From the NCBI RefSeq assembly GCF_000935125.1, contig NZ_JRKI01000003.1, positions 1 to 64,000 of the forward strand: 64,000 nucleotides of DNA, written 5' to 3'. Position numbers and translations under genes: made by a program. The notes under the pieces were generated by a model that searched no databases, had not been told where the DNA came from, and saw only the letters and a list, made by a program, of their open reading frames with translations. Shown here piece by piece: positions 8,494 through 17,842 of the stretch. The stretch comes from Streptomyces natalensis ATCC 27448 (lineage in GTDB: Bacteria; Actinomycetota; Actinomycetes; Streptomycetales; Streptomycetaceae). Position 1 is the stretch's first letter; every line of letters starts with the position of its first letter.

Positions 8494-8833
8494 GCGTTTC
8501 CGGAGATCGTTGGGGAGAAATCCGGGAGGCGATCTTGATCGGGTCTCCCCCGCATGCGATCGCCGGGACGGTGTGGCGCGCGTCTCACGCAGCGGCCCGG
8601 CCCTGTGCGTTCACGAACCCGGCTGCCAACTCGCCCCCGACGACCGCTTGTCGGCCAAGACTTCCGCACCGCGGGCGCCGGCGCTACGGAAGGCGGCGGG
8701 GCCGTGCGCCACGGGCTCCGTGGACTGCTTAGGCCAGGTCCGGATCAGGCCGGCTCAGAACGGTGACAGTGCTTCTGCGGGTGGGAGGACCTGCTCGTCA
8801 CGGGAAAGAAGCCGCCATCGGAAAGGCTTGAGT
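8494..8833. other. Non-coding stretch between tRNA-Pro scar and halogenase fragment
   Basis: Several short frames are open on both strands, as expected at this GC content, but none shows a recognisable motif or a convincing ribosome binding site. I see no gene here. Confidence 0.5.
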
Positions 8834-9065
8834 GTGAAGCGCGAAATCACTGTTGTCGGCGGTGGAACGGCGGGTTTGATGGCCGCCACCGCCCTCCTTC
8901 GCCTGTGCCCGGGTACGAACGTCACGGTCATCCGCTCCACTGAGCTCGGCACCATCATGGTCGGCGAGGGAACGTTCGCGGGCACGCCGGACCAGGTCGG
9001 CGTCGACGACAACTTCCTGCGGTATCCGGGCGGGGCGATGGGCTTTGCACCCGACACCGTGATGG
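8834..9065 (+). pseudogene. N-terminal fragment of an FAD-dependent (tryptophan-halogenase-like) enzyme
   Basis: A GTG at 8834 opens VKREITVVGGGTAGLMAATA, a Rossmann dinucleotide-binding start, followed by TVIRSTELGTIMVGEGTF, which matches the GEGT element of flavin-dependent halogenases. Similarity ends after about 75 residues near 9060, and the next sequence belongs to a different protein in another frame. The catalytic Lys and WxWxIP-type regions are missing, so this cannot be active. Confidence 0.65.
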
Positions 9066-9640
9066 CCTCACCCGGGAGCGGACGGTCACCGACGAACTGC
9101 TTCTGCCCGAGGAACTCCTCAAGGAACTGCGGGAGTTGACAGCACGGGATGCCGCACGGGATGCCGTATGGGAGCTGATGCCGTGCTTCTGGACGCAGGG
9201 CGTCGCCGAGCTGGCCGCTGTCCTGGGCCTCGCACCCCGCGGCGGCCTCGGTTTCGCGGCACAGCGCGGTTCCGACCTGCTGAATCGGAAGACCCACTTC
9301 CGGCAGCTTGCGGCCGGCGCGGGCGTGCCGGTGCCCGACGGCTCCGTCGCGCGCACCCCGCTGGAGCTGACCCGGGCCATCGAGCGCCAACTGCCCCGTA
9401 CCGGCACGGCCATCGTGAAGCAGGACGACGGCGCGGGCGGCAGCGGCAACCTCACACTCACCCGCGGTGCGGCCGGCGCGCCGAACGCGCCGCCTCGGGA
9501 CCCCCTTGCGCCCGGAACTGGTGCGCAACACGGCCGAGCTGCGCAGGAGCGCCGCCGTGTGGCGCGTCGTGCACCTGCACGGGGAGGTGCGGGTGGCGGG
9601 CGGCGTCCCTGCTTGACGCAGGCGTCTTGACGCAGGCATC
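9066..9640 (+). pseudogene. ATP-grasp-type enzyme fragment
   Basis: A frame continues from about 9070 through LLLPEELLKELRELTARDAA to GVPVPDGSVARTPLELTRAI and GTAIVKQDDGAGGSGNLTLT, resembling the pre-ATP-grasp and ATP-binding part of carboxylate-amine ligases. After about 9490 the likely continuation (PELVRNTAELRRSAAVWRVV) is in a different frame, so there is at least one frameshift, and no proper start is visible. A 12-base direct repeat (ttgacgcaggc) lies at its end near 9613-9640. The gene appears dead and joined to the halogenase fragment by recombination. Confidence 0.55.
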
Positions 9641-9675
9641 GCAGGGGGAGGCCCGGAGCGGGACACCGGATGTCG

Positions 9676-10115
9676 TCAGAGGCGGCATACCCGCCCGGCG
9701 ACCAGATGTCCGGCGAGCAGATAGATCGCGGCAGGCAGGCCGTAGTTGAGGGCGACGCGCAGCCCCTCGGTGTCCACGGTGAAGATGTCCCGCGCCCACC
9801 AGGCGAGCGAGTCCGTCAAGACCCTGCACGGACTGCACGGACTGCACGAAGACATTGCCCTGGTTCGCGTCGAGCAGGTAGAGCACGATCCAGAGCCCCA
9901 GGAACGCGGCGGCCATGTCGGCGATCGTATGGATGATCAGGGCCGTCCGCTGTGCGGCGGTACCGCGACGGCCCCCCGTCGTACCGGTCGTCTGCGGGCA
10001 GGAATTCGGGCCGGTGGCTCGTGGGAGTCGCAATCTGGCGTACACAGCGCCTCGACGACGGGGAATAGTACGGGGAAGGGGACGGGGGGAGAGCGATGGC
10101 GGCCAGGGTGGCCAC
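9676..10115 (-). pseudogene. Frameshifted paralogue of the small membrane protein at 11070-11594
   Basis: The minus strand encodes RTALIIHTIADMAAAFLGLW and IVLYLLDANQGNVFVQ, then in another frame DSLAWWARDIFTVDTEGLRV and ALNYGLPAAIYLLAGHLVAG up to a stop at 9676. Together they align along the length of the intact protein at 11070-11594. The frame change falls beside a GTGCAGTCC tandem repeat at about 9826-9850, a likely slippage site. A sequencing error is possible; otherwise this copy is inactive. Confidence 0.65.
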
Positions 10116-10326
10116 CCCCCACGGGAGTCACCCTGGCCGCGATCACAAACGGGGCACTCGTGCGCCCGTATGCACTTCTGCGTCGTGGGGTGCCGTCGCG
10201 TTACCCCGCCCGGAGATATGTCCGATACATGCGGCCCTATGCGCTTTTCCGGACGCCTTGTCGTGCGGGTGTGACAGCCGGTCGACCGGTGACGCAGAAG
10301 AAGTAGCCGACTGGTCATCGGCACAC

Positions 10327-10363
10327 ACGGATCCGACGGTTCCCCCCGTGCCGACGGATCCGT
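10327..10363. terminator. Hairpin upstream of the strong terminator
   Basis: CACGGATCCG at 10327-10336 pairs with CGGATCCGTG at 10354-10363. It is immediately followed by the longer hairpin at 10370-10411, giving a double stem between two remnant genes. Confidence 0.5.
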
Positions 10364-10369
10364 GCACAC

Positions 10370-10411
10370 GGCGCGGGCGGTGCCCTCCCCCCTCTGGGCA
10401 CCGCCCGCGCC
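10370..10411. terminator. Perfect 16-bp terminator-type hairpin
   Basis: Arms GGCGCGGGCGGTGCCC and GGGCACCGCCCGCGCC flank a 10-base C/T-rich loop. The core GGCGCGGGCGG recurs in the hairpin at 11678-11714. It lies just beyond the truncated end of the LCP fragment on the minus strand, where that gene's terminator would be expected. Confidence 0.7.
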
Positions 10412-10464
10412 GTCCCACACGGACCGCTCGCGGCCGGTCAGCTGCTGCCGCTGCGACGCTGCCC

Positions 10465-10744
10465 GAGACCGACATGCCCCTACGGCTGTCGGAGCCGACG
10501 ATCAGGTAGTTGGTGCCCGCGCCCTCGGCCGGGCGGTCGATGGCCTTTCCGAGGTCGACTTCCTTGCGCAGCTTGGAGGGCGCCCAGAAATGCCTGCCGG
10601 CCGCCATCACGAGCAGAACGACGAGGACGGATATCAGAATCCGCTTGAGGGGAGGACACGGGCGGAATTCGGCGGACGTGCGGCATATGCGGGCCCATAC
10701 GGTTCCGGGAAGTCGGCGTACCTGCCGTGGGGCCTCTGATTCAT
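10465..10744 (-). pseudogene. LytR-CpsA-Psr (LCP) family N-terminal fragment
   Basis: An ATG at 10744 opens MNQRPHGRYADFPEPYGPAY, a proline/tyrosine-rich cytoplasmic head. A frameshift near 10650 leads into KRILISVLVVLLVMAAGRHF (membrane anchor) and VDLGKAIDRPAEGAGTNYLI followed by VGSDSR. The last two blocks closely resemble the same region of the intact LCP protein at 25075-26370. The catalytic body after GSDSR is missing. LCP proteins attach cell-wall polymers to peptidoglycan; this copy cannot do so. Confidence 0.7.
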
Positions 10745-11069
10745 GCCCGGAAGTGTGCATTCTCCGGTTACCTCGAAGGTCGCCTCGGAAGGTTGCCTCG
10801 AACGCAAACCCAGGGAGCGACTCGGGGAAGACTGTTTCCGACCTGATCCACAGTGCCCGAGGGGACCGGCTGCGTTGTCCCGCCGAATGCACAAGGGGCG
10901 ACCGAGCGGGCAGTCATGGCCGATTACGGGAATTCGGGCATGCGAGGGCTCGCGAAGGCACGCGGAAACCGGCGCCTTCGCACCTGCGCCTTCACTGCTG
11001 CGGCGCCGGTCGGCGGGCGCTCAGGGGGCACGGCCGGTCTGCGCCCCCTGAGTTCGGGGAAAGCGCAGT
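10745..11069. other. Gap between LCP remnant and small membrane protein gene
   Basis: No frame here carries a recognisable domain or good ribosome binding site. I see only background open frames. Confidence 0.5.
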
Positions 11070-11594
11070 TCAGAGGCGTCGTAGCCAGGCGGCTGCACCA
11101 TGGCCGACCCCGAGGTAAATCAGTGCGGGAAGGGCATAGTTGAAGAATACCCGCAGCCCTTCCGGCTTCATGATGAAGATGTCCTGCGACCACCCGGCGA
11201 GCCAGTCGGCCACACCGCGCACGAAGCCGACGAAGGCATTCGCCTGATTCGCGTCGAGCAGATACAGCAGGATCCACAGCCCGAGAATTACCGCGGCGAC
11301 ATCCGCGAGGCTGTGGATGATCAAGGCGAGCCGGTACGTTCCGATGCCTTGCCGGTTTCCCTGCCGGCTGCTCCTGGCGTTGGAGGGGGCGTTCGGAACG
11401 GCTTGGTACGGGGCTGGGTCGTAGGGCGAAGGCGCATTGCTGCGGTGCGGGGCGTGCGCCCCGGAATTCGGCAGCGGAGCCGTATCACCGGCATCCGGCG
11501 AGTTTGATCCGCCACGGTAAGGAGAGTTTGACCTGGAGCCGTATGGGCGATTTTGCGGTATGCCGTCATTGGGGTATCTCACGGTGCCCCGCAT
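11070..11594 (-). CDS. Small membrane protein of unknown function
   Basis: 174 residues. The first about 85 are polar, rich in Pro, Asn, Ser and Tyr and presumably cytoplasmic. Two hydrophobic segments follow (LALIIHSLADVAAVILGLWI and VFFNYALPALIYLGVGHGAA), separated by an amphipathic stretch with DANQANAFVGFVRGVADWLA and WSQDIF. I do not recognise a family. A broken paralogue lies at 9676-10115. The ATG at 11594 has only a modest upstream GGGAA; a GTG three codons in is an alternative. A strong hairpin is located upstream at 11678-11714. Confidence 0.7.
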   Translation of the reverse strand: MRGTVRYPNDGIPQNRPYGSRSNSPYRGGSNSPDAGDTAPLPNSGAHAPHRSNAPSPYDPAPYQAVPNAPSNARSSRQGNRQGIGTYRLALIIHSLADVAAVILGLWILLYLLDANQANAFVGFVRGVADWLAGWSQDIFIMKPEGLRVFFNYALPALIYLGVGHGAAAWLRRL

Positions 11595-11677
11595 TTCCCG
11601 TTGAACGAATCCGAAACTCCCTTCACCGCTATTTCACATCAATGTCCTCGGACCGCCACTTCGCAGTCGGCGGTCTG

Positions 11678-11714
11678 GTGGCGCGGGCGGCCGGCTGGGG
11701 ACCGCCCGCGCCAC
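11678..11714. terminator. Perfect 13-bp hairpin
   Basis: GTGGCGCGGGCGG (11678-11690) and CCGCCCGCGCCAC (11702-11714) are exact complements around an 11-base loop. It shares its stem core with the hairpin at 10370-10411 and lies downstream of the minus-strand methyltransferase ending at 11843. Confidence 0.65.
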
Positions 11715-11842
11715 ACGCGGCGCCTTGAGGCGGGGGGACCGCATACTTCAAGACACCGCGCGGCCGATAACCATCGGCACCCCCCACTGCGGCGCGCCGG
11801 ACGAAAGTGTCACACCCGGCTGCGGGAGCCGCGGTGCGGTCG

Positions 11843-12514
11843 TCAACGCCGGGTCTGCGTCACACGCCACAGGCGGCGCGGCAGCTCGCCCTCCTCGAAG
11901 GCATGGACCTCGTCGAGGCGCCACCCCTCGGCGAGCGCCTCGACCAGCGCGCGGTCGAAGAAGTGCACGGCGAAGCCGCCGTGCTCGAAGATGCCGTCGC
12001 CGCGGGGGATGCCCGCACGGAAGTGGGCGTCCGCCGTGTGGCGGACCGTGTAGACGAAGGTGCCGCCGGGCCGCAGCACGCGCCGGACCTCGCGGACGAG
12101 CGCGTGGATCTCGCCGGTGGACAGGGCCATGCACAGCAGCATGTGCGCGAAGACCGCGTCCACCGAGGCACCGGGCAGCGGCAGCGGGTCGCGTACGTCG
12201 TGGACCGCGGTGGTCACGCGGGCGGCGATGTCCTGGGCACGGGCGGCTTCCCGGAGCTGCCGCAGACCGGTGGCGCTGAAGTCGGTGGCCCGGACGGCAA
12301 AGCCCTCCCGGGCGAAGTAGAGCGCGTCGCGGCCGTGGCCGGCGCCGAGTTCCAGGACGTCCGCGGCCCCGCGCGTGTGGAAGACCTCCGCGGCGTGCAC
12401 GGCGGGGGCCGAGGGCCGCTCGCCGTACATGCCGGGGTGGGCGGCGTAGGTGCGCTGCCACTGTTCCCGCTGTTCCTTCTGGGTGGCGGCGAGGTCGCCG
12501 GGGTCGTGCGGCAT
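11843..12514 (-). CDS. Class I SAM-dependent methyltransferase
   Basis: 223 residues, a cytosolic Rossmann-fold methyltransferase. Motif I is VLELGAGHGRDALYFAREGF near residue 52, motif II/post-I is VRATDFS, motif IV is VDAVFAHMLL and motif VI is VRRVLRPGGTFVYTVRH. The substrate is not evident; similar small methyltransferases act on small molecules such as thiols, tellurite or chalcogens. A second methyltransferase gene follows upstream at 12650-13279 on the same strand. Confidence 0.88.
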   Translation of the reverse strand: MPHDPGDLAATQKEQREQWQRTYAAHPGMYGERPSAPAVHAAEVFHTRGAADVLELGAGHGRDALYFAREGFAVRATDFSATGLRQLREAARAQDIAARVTTAVHDVRDPLPLPGASVDAVFAHMLLCMALSTGEIHALVREVRRVLRPGGTFVYTVRHTADAHFRAGIPRGDGIFEHGGFAVHFFDRALVEALAEGWRLDEVHAFEEGELPRRLWRVTQTRR

Positions 12515-12579
12515 GGCGTCTCCCGTCGGGGCTGCTCATGGGCCGAGGGGCCGGGACGTCGGACCGGCCTTCCTCACGG

Positions 12580-12650
12580 GGCCGAAAGGGCCCACAGGGC
12601 CCACAGGGCCCACAGGGCCGAAGGGCCGAAGGGCCGAAGGGCCGAAGGGT
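12580..12650. repeat. Short tandem repeats between two methyltransferase genes
   Basis: About three and a half copies of gggcccaca are followed by about five copies of gggccgaa, running up to the stop codon of the upstream methyltransferase. The units are too short and lack spacers, so this is a slippage-type simple repeat and not a CRISPR. Confidence 0.8.
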
Positions 12651-13279
12651 CAGGCGGCCGGTTTGACGGCGGCGAGGCGTTCGATGATGCCGAGGCTGTA
12701 GCGGTCGCGGTGGCGGACGGTGAAGCCGGCCTCGCGGACGAGGTGGAACGGGCGGCGCAGCTGGTGGTCGTCGGCGAGGGTGACCATCAGGGGGTCGAGC
12801 GCGCGCTGGAGCAGCCGGACGGCGAAGCGGTGGCTGATGACGTGATCCACCAGCAGCAGCGTGCCGCCGGGCGCGAGGACGCGGTGCATCTCGGCGACGG
12901 CGGCACGGTCGTCGGGAATGCAGCACAGGGCCAGGACGCACACCACGGTGTCGAAGTGGCCGTCGGGGAAGGGCAGGCGGGTGGCGGACGCCTCGGCGAG
13001 GGTGATCCCGATGCCGAGGTCGTCGGCCCGCCGCCGGGCTCGGGCGAGCATGTCCGGGGACAGGTCCACCCCGGTGAGGTCGGCGTCCTCGGGGTAGTGG
13101 GGCAGGGTCAGGCCGGTGCCGAGGGCGACTTCGAGGACGCGCCCGCGGGCCTGGGAGCACAGCCACCGGCGGCCGTCGCAGAGCATCCAGCGGTCGAAGC
13201 GGCGCATCCAGGTGTCGTAGCGGGGTGCGGTCCGGGCCCAGATCGCCCGGGTGCGTGCGTCCTGGTCGGGGTGGTCCAC
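12650..13279 (-). CDS. Class I SAM-dependent methyltransferase (UbiE/PmtA-like)
   Basis: 209 residues from a GTG at 13279 with AGGGGA ten bases upstream; the open frame extends further but without similarity. Motif I reads RVLEVALGTGLTLPHYPEDA (Ala replaces the usual Gly in E-x-G-x-G), followed by LTGVDLSPDMLARARRRADD, FDTVVCVLALCCIPDDRAAV and HRVLAPGGTLLLVDH. The pattern matches UbiE/phospholipid-type methyltransferases acting on membrane lipids or quinones. The substrate is unknown. Confidence 0.87.
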   Translation of the reverse strand: MDHPDQDARTRAIWARTAPRYDTWMRRFDRWMLCDGRRWLCSQARGRVLEVALGTGLTLPHYPEDADLTGVDLSPDMLARARRRADDLGIGITLAEASATRLPFPDGHFDTVVCVLALCCIPDDRAAVAEMHRVLAPGGTLLLVDHVISHRFAVRLLQRALDPLMVTLADDHQLRRPFHLVREAGFTVRHRDRYSLGIIERLAAVKPAA

Positions 13280-13556
13280 GGCGGTGTCCCCTGTTCCGTT
13301 CGGCGGCGGCCTGTGCGGCCAGCTTGCCGTCTGCCCGGCCCGCCGGCAGCCCCGGCGCACGACTCCGCGCCCTCCGGCACCGGTCCCTCCCCTCGTGGGG
13401 ACCGGTGCCGAACGGCGCGGGCGGTGTCGATCCGCGCCCCCCGTACAGGCGCGGATCGCGAAAAGGGCGAACCCTTGGTCTACGCGGGCGAGGTCCGACG
13501 GGACCGGCTCGCGGGCCTCTTGAGCACGCGCGGCGAGACTCCGTCGCCGTCCCGTC

Positions 13557-13607
13557 CTCCCGGCGGAAGGTGTCCTCCGGCGGAAGGTGTCCTCCCGGCG
13601 GAAAGTG
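13557..13607. repeat. Three tandem copies of an about 18-bp unit in a long intergenic region
   Basis: The unit cggcggaaggtgtcctcc occurs two and a half to three times with small length changes. The surrounding gap (13280-13828, about 550 bp) between divergent genes shows no convincing further gene. It probably contains the promoters of both flanking genes. Confidence 0.6.
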
Positions 13608-13828
13608 ACCGAGACCATGCGGCGTCATGGGGAGCCCATGGTTGCCTCTCCGGTCGCCGTGCTGGTGGTCTGTCCAGGCGGCGTACCGTTGCTGCGCTGC
13701 TGCTTCGTGATCCTGCCAGCCAGGGCTCGGACCGAGGGGGTTCCGGAGCCGGACGGACGGCGTTGTCGCAGGTCAGCCCGATAGGGTGAGTTTTCCGGTC
13801 CGGATGTCCAGTGCGGGGGAAGTAAGGA

Positions 13829-16800
13829 GTGGAGACCTTGAGTTCCGACTCAGGGGCACGCGCGGCCTTCGCGGAACGTCTCGCACTGCTGTACAAGGAG
13901 GCCGGTAATCCTCCCCTCAAGCGTGTGGCCGAATCCGTCGTCGGGAGTCGCCGGGTCGACGAACGCGGGCGGCCCGTGCGGGTGTCCGCGCAGCGGATCA
14001 GCGACTGGCGACGGGCCAGGAATGCGCCCGCCCAGTTCGCCGCCCTCGCCGCGGTGCTGCACGTCCTGATCCCCGAGGCGCGGCGGCTGCGGCCCGTTCC
14101 GGTGTCCGAGGGCCTGTACGACCTGGCCCAGTGGCAGCTCCTGTGGGAGCGCGCGGTGGCCGACCCGGTCGGCGACCGGCCCGCGGCCGCCGCGGACGAG
14201 GAGGAGCAGGCCGCGGCCGAAGCCCCGTCCGTCCCCGGTGTCTGCCCCTACCGCGGGCTGGCGTCGTACCGCCCGCAGGACGCCCGGTGGTTCTTCGGCC
14301 GGGAGCGGAGCACCGAGGCCCTCGTCGCTCAGCTCCGCGCGGCGGAGCAGACGGGCGGCCTGGTCATGCTCGTGGGCGCCTCCGGGGCGGGAAAGTCCTC
14401 CCTGCTGAACGCCGGCCTGGTGCCGGCGCTGCACGGCGGCGCGCTGGGCGACGAGGACGGCCGGGACGGGGAGGCGGTGCAGCTCGTACCGGGAGCCGAT
14501 CCGCTCGCCGAGCTGACCCGCCGGATCCCCGAGCTCGCCGACGTCGTCGCCACCGCGCAGAATTCGGCGGCGACGGCGCCCGGTACCGCGCATTTCGCGC
14601 GGGCGGTGCGGGAAGCCGTCGGGGCATGGGCGGGGCGCGGGACGTCCGCCGCCCGTCCGGTCGTCATCGTGGACCAGTTCGAGGAGACGTTCACCCTCTG
14701 CTCCGACGAGGCCAACCGGCGCGCCTTCATCGAGGTCCTGCACGCCGCGTGCACGCCGTCCGACGCAGATGACCCGGCCCCCGTCCTCGTCCTCCTCGGC
14801 ATACGGGCCGACTTCTACGAGCAGTGCCTGGGCCATCCGGAACTGGCCGATGCGCTGCAACACCGGCACATGGTGCTCGGTCCGCTGACCAGCGCGGAGC
14901 TGCGCGAGGCGGTGGCCGGACCGGCCAAGGCCGTGGGTCTGGAACTCGAACCGGGGCTGGCGGAGCTGATCGTCCGGGAGGTGAGCGCCGACGGGCCCAG
15001 CGGGACGCACGACGCGGGCGTGCTGCCGCTCCTGTCCCACGCCCTGCTCGCCACCTGGCAGCGGCGGAAGGCGGGACGGCTGACGCTGGCCGGCTACCGC
15101 GCGGCGGGCGGCATCCAGGGAGCGGTGGCGGCGACCGCCGAGCGGGCCTGGTCCGGCCTCGACCCGGCGGCCCGTACGGCCGCCCGGCTGCTGCTGCTCC
15201 GGCTGGTCCGGCTGGGCGAGGACACCCAGGCCACCCGCCGTCGGGGGACGCGGCGCCAGCTGGCGGACGAATCGACCGACCCGAACAAAACGGAGGAATC
15301 GCTCGAAGCGCTGGTGCACGCCCGGCTGGTGACGCTCGACGCGGAGGCCGTGGAGATCACCCATGAGGCGCTGCTGCACGCCTGGCCGCGGCTGCGCGAC
15401 TGGATCGACGAGGACCGCAACGGCAATCTGCTGCGCCAGCGGCTGGAGGAGGACGGCCGGGCCTGGGAGACCTCGCACCGCGACACCTCGCTGCTCTACC
15501 GGGGTTCCCGTCTCGACCAGGCCCGCACCTGGGCGCGTTCGGCCGGTGACACCTATCTGACCCGCAGCGCGGTGGAATTCCTGGCCGCCTCGGTCCGGCT
15601 GCGCAAGCGCACCGTGTGGATCGGCCGTGGTGCGGTGGCGGCCCTGGCCGTGCTGGCGCTGCTGGCCGTCGGGTCGGCGGTGGTCGCCTGGCAGCAGCGG
15701 GACGACGCGGTGTTCGCGCAGGTGCTCGCCGAGGCCGACCGCGTCCAGCACACCGATCCGTCGCTGTCCGCCCAGCTCGACCTGGTGGCCCACCACTTGC
15801 GGCCGGACGACGAGGACACCGACAACCGGCTGATCTCGATCGTGAACGCACCGCTGGCCACGCCGCTGCTCGGGCACACCGGCGCCGTCTACCTCACCTC
15901 CTTCAGCCCGAACGGACGGGTCCTGGCCACCGCCAGCTACGACCGCTCCGTCCGGCTGTGGGACGTGGCGGACCGCACCCGCCCGCGCCCGCTGGGCAAA
16001 CCCCTCACCGGCCACACGAGCTGGGTGAGCACCGCGGTCTTCAGCCCGGACGGCCACACCCTCGCCAGCGCTTCGGACGACGGCACGATCCGGCTGTGGG
16101 ACGTCCGCGACCCCGGCCACCCGCGCCCGCTCGGCGCGCCGCTGACCGGGCATGACGGCACGATCTCCCTGCTCGCCTTCAGCCCGGACGGCCACACCCT
16201 GGCGTCCGCGGACGAGGACCGCACCGTCCGCCTGTGGGACGTGCGGACACCGCACCGGCCCAGGGATCTCGGCGTCCTGACCGGCCCCACCGCCGCCGTG
16301 CGCTCCGTGGCGTTCAGCCCCGACGGACGGACGCTGGCGGCCGGCGGCGACGACAGCACGATCAGGCTGTGGGACGTCGCCGACCCGCGGCACCCGAACC
16401 GGCTCGGTCCGCCGCTGACCGGCCACACCCACACCGTGCACTCCGTCGCCTTCAGCCCCGACGGCCGCACGCTCGCCAGTGGCAGCAAGGACGACACCAT
16501 CCGGCTGTGGAACGTCGCCGACCCGCGCCGCGCGGTCCAGATCGGCGCGCCGCTGACCGGCCACACCGGCCCCGTGTGGTCGGTCGCCTTCAACCACGAC
16601 GGAAGCATGCTCGCGGCCGGCAGCGCGGACAGCACCGCGAGCCTGTGGAACGTCAGCAATCCGGCGTACCCGTCGCAGGTCGGCGAGCCCCTCGCGGGCA
16701 GCAGCGGCGAGATGTACGCGGTGGGCTTCAGCCCCGACGGGCGGACCCTGGCCACCGGCAGCGGCGACAGCAAGATCCGGCTGTGGTCGATTCCTTCGTC

Positions 16801-17842
16801 GGACATGATCGGCCGGATCGGAATGTTCCGGCCGGACGGCAAGCTCCTCGCCACCGGCAGCGGCGACGGCAGGATCCGGCTGTGGAACGTGACGGATCCC
16901 GCGCGGCCCACGGCGCTGGGCAAGCCCGTCGAGACCGGGGAGCGGGACCTGCGGTCGCTGGTGTTCTCGCCCAACGGCCGCACCCTCGCCGTCCTGACGG
17001 GCACCAGCAACACGGTCCAGCTGTGGAACGTCGCCGATCCCGCCCACCCCGTCGCCCACGGCCCGGCCGTCCCGCTGCACACCCGCTACGCGGGCCCCGA
17101 CGAGTTGGCGCTCAGCCCCGACGGACACACCCTGGCCGTCGACTACGACGACCGGACCATCCAGCTGCTGGACATCACCGACCCGGCCCGCCCCAGACGC
17201 CTGGGCAAACCCCTCACCGGCCACACCGGCTACGTCAACACCCTCGTGTTCAGCCCGGACGGCCACACCCTGGCCAGCGGCAGCGCGGACAACACCGTCC
17301 GCCTCTGGAACGTGACCGACCCTCGTCACACCACCCCGCTCGGCGCGCCCCTCAAGGGCCACCTGGGCCCCGTCAACACGCTCGCCTACAGCCCCAACGG
17401 CCGTACGCTGGCCAGCGGCAGCGACGACGGCACGGTCCGCCTGTGGAACGTGACCGATCCGCTCGAAGCGACCCGGCCCGACTCGACGCTCACCGGCCAC
17501 ACCGAAGCCGTCGTGTCGCTGACCTTCAGCCGGGACGGCCGCACCCTCGCGAGCGGCGGCAACGACGACACGGTCCGCCTGTGGAACGTGGCCCATCCCT
17601 CCCGGGCCACCCCCATCGGCCAGTCGCTGAGCCCCACCGCCAAGACGGGCAACTTCCTGACCTTCAGCCCCGGCAGCCATCTGCTCGGGGTGTCCAGCGG
17701 CGCCGATACCGTCCGGCTCTGGGATCTGTCCGCCGACGAGGCCATCCGCCGGATCTGCGCCAGCACCCGGGGTGTGCTGACGCCGAAGAAATGGCACGAG
17801 TACCTGCCCCGCCTCTCGTACGCGCCCCCGTGCGGCGAGTAA
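13829..17842 (+). CDS. nSTAND-type NTPase with N-terminal HTH-like domain and 14 WD40 repeats
   Basis: 1337 residues. Residues 1-85 are an HTH-like helical domain (ISDWRRARNAPAQFAALAAV). An NTPase follows with Walker A LVGASGAGKSSLLNAG near 185, Walker B VVIVDQFEETF near 285, and a helical STAND region with LSHALLATWQRR. A membrane segment lies at about 600-622 (GAVAALAVLALLAVGSAVVA). Fourteen WD40 repeats (FSPDGRTLASGS, then RLWNV) fill the rest, enough for two seven-bladed propellers; the repeat 7/8 join is shortened. STAND proteins act as signal-triggered switches. GTG 13829 or the TTG at 13838, better spaced from AAGGAG, is the start. The partner and signal are unknown. Confidence 0.9.
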   Translation: METLSSDSGARAAFAERLALLYKEAGNPPLKRVAESVVGSRRVDERGRPVRVSAQRISDWRRARNAPAQFAALAAVLHVLIPEARRLRPVPVSEGLYDLAQWQLLWERAVADPVGDRPAAAADEEEQAAAEAPSVPGVCPYRGLASYRPQDARWFFGRERSTEALVAQLRAAEQTGGLVMLVGASGAGKSSLLNAGLVPALHGGALGDEDGRDGEAVQLVPGADPLAELTRRIPELADVVATAQNSAATAPGTAHFARAVREAVGAWAGRGTSAARPVVIVDQFEETFTLCSDEANRRAFIEVLHAACTPSDADDPAPVLVLLGIRADFYEQCLGHPELADALQHRHMVLGPLTSAELREAVAGPAKAVGLELEPGLAELIVREVSADGPSGTHDAGVLPLLSHALLATWQRRKAGRLTLAGYRAAGGIQGAVAATAERAWSGLDPAARTAARLLLLRLVRLGEDTQATRRRGTRRQLADESTDPNKTEESLEALVHARLVTLDAEAVEITHEALLHAWPRLRDWIDEDRNGNLLRQRLEEDGRAWETSHRDTSLLYRGSRLDQARTWARSAGDTYLTRSAVEFLAASVRLRKRTVWIGRGAVAALAVLALLAVGSAVVAWQQRDDAVFAQVLAEADRVQHTDPSLSAQLDLVAHHLRPDDEDTDNRLISIVNAPLATPLLGHTGAVYLTSFSPNGRVLATASYDRSVRLWDVADRTRPRPLGKPLTGHTSWVSTAVFSPDGHTLASASDDGTIRLWDVRDPGHPRPLGAPLTGHDGTISLLAFSPDGHTLASADEDRTVRLWDVRTPHRPRDLGVLTGPTAAVRSVAFSPDGRTLAAGGDDSTIRLWDVADPRHPNRLGPPLTGHTHTVHSVAFSPDGRTLASGSKDDTIRLWNVADPRRAVQIGAPLTGHTGPVWSVAFNHDGSMLAAGSADSTASLWNVSNPAYPSQVGEPLAGSSGEMYAVGFSPDGRTLATGSGDSKIRLWSIPSSDMIGRIGMFRPDGKLLATGSGDGRIRLWNVTDPARPTALGKPVETGERDLRSLVFSPNGRTLAVLTGTSNTVQLWNVADPAHPVAHGPAVPLHTRYAGPDELALSPDGHTLAVDYDDRTIQLLDITDPARPRRLGKPLTGHTGYVNTLVFSPDGHTLASGSADNTVRLWNVTDPRHTTPLGAPLKGHLGPVNTLAYSPNGRTLASGSDDGTVRLWNVTDPLEATRPDSTLTGHTEAVVSLTFSRDGRTLASGGNDDTVRLWNVAHPSRATPIGQSLSPTAKTGNFLTFSPGSHLLGVSSGADTVRLWDLSADEAIRRICASTRGVLTPKKWHEYLPRLSYAPPCGE

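Noticed and set aside
12580..12650. Possible CRISPR array
   Set aside because: Units are 8-9 bases, directly adjacent and without spacers; there are no cas genes.
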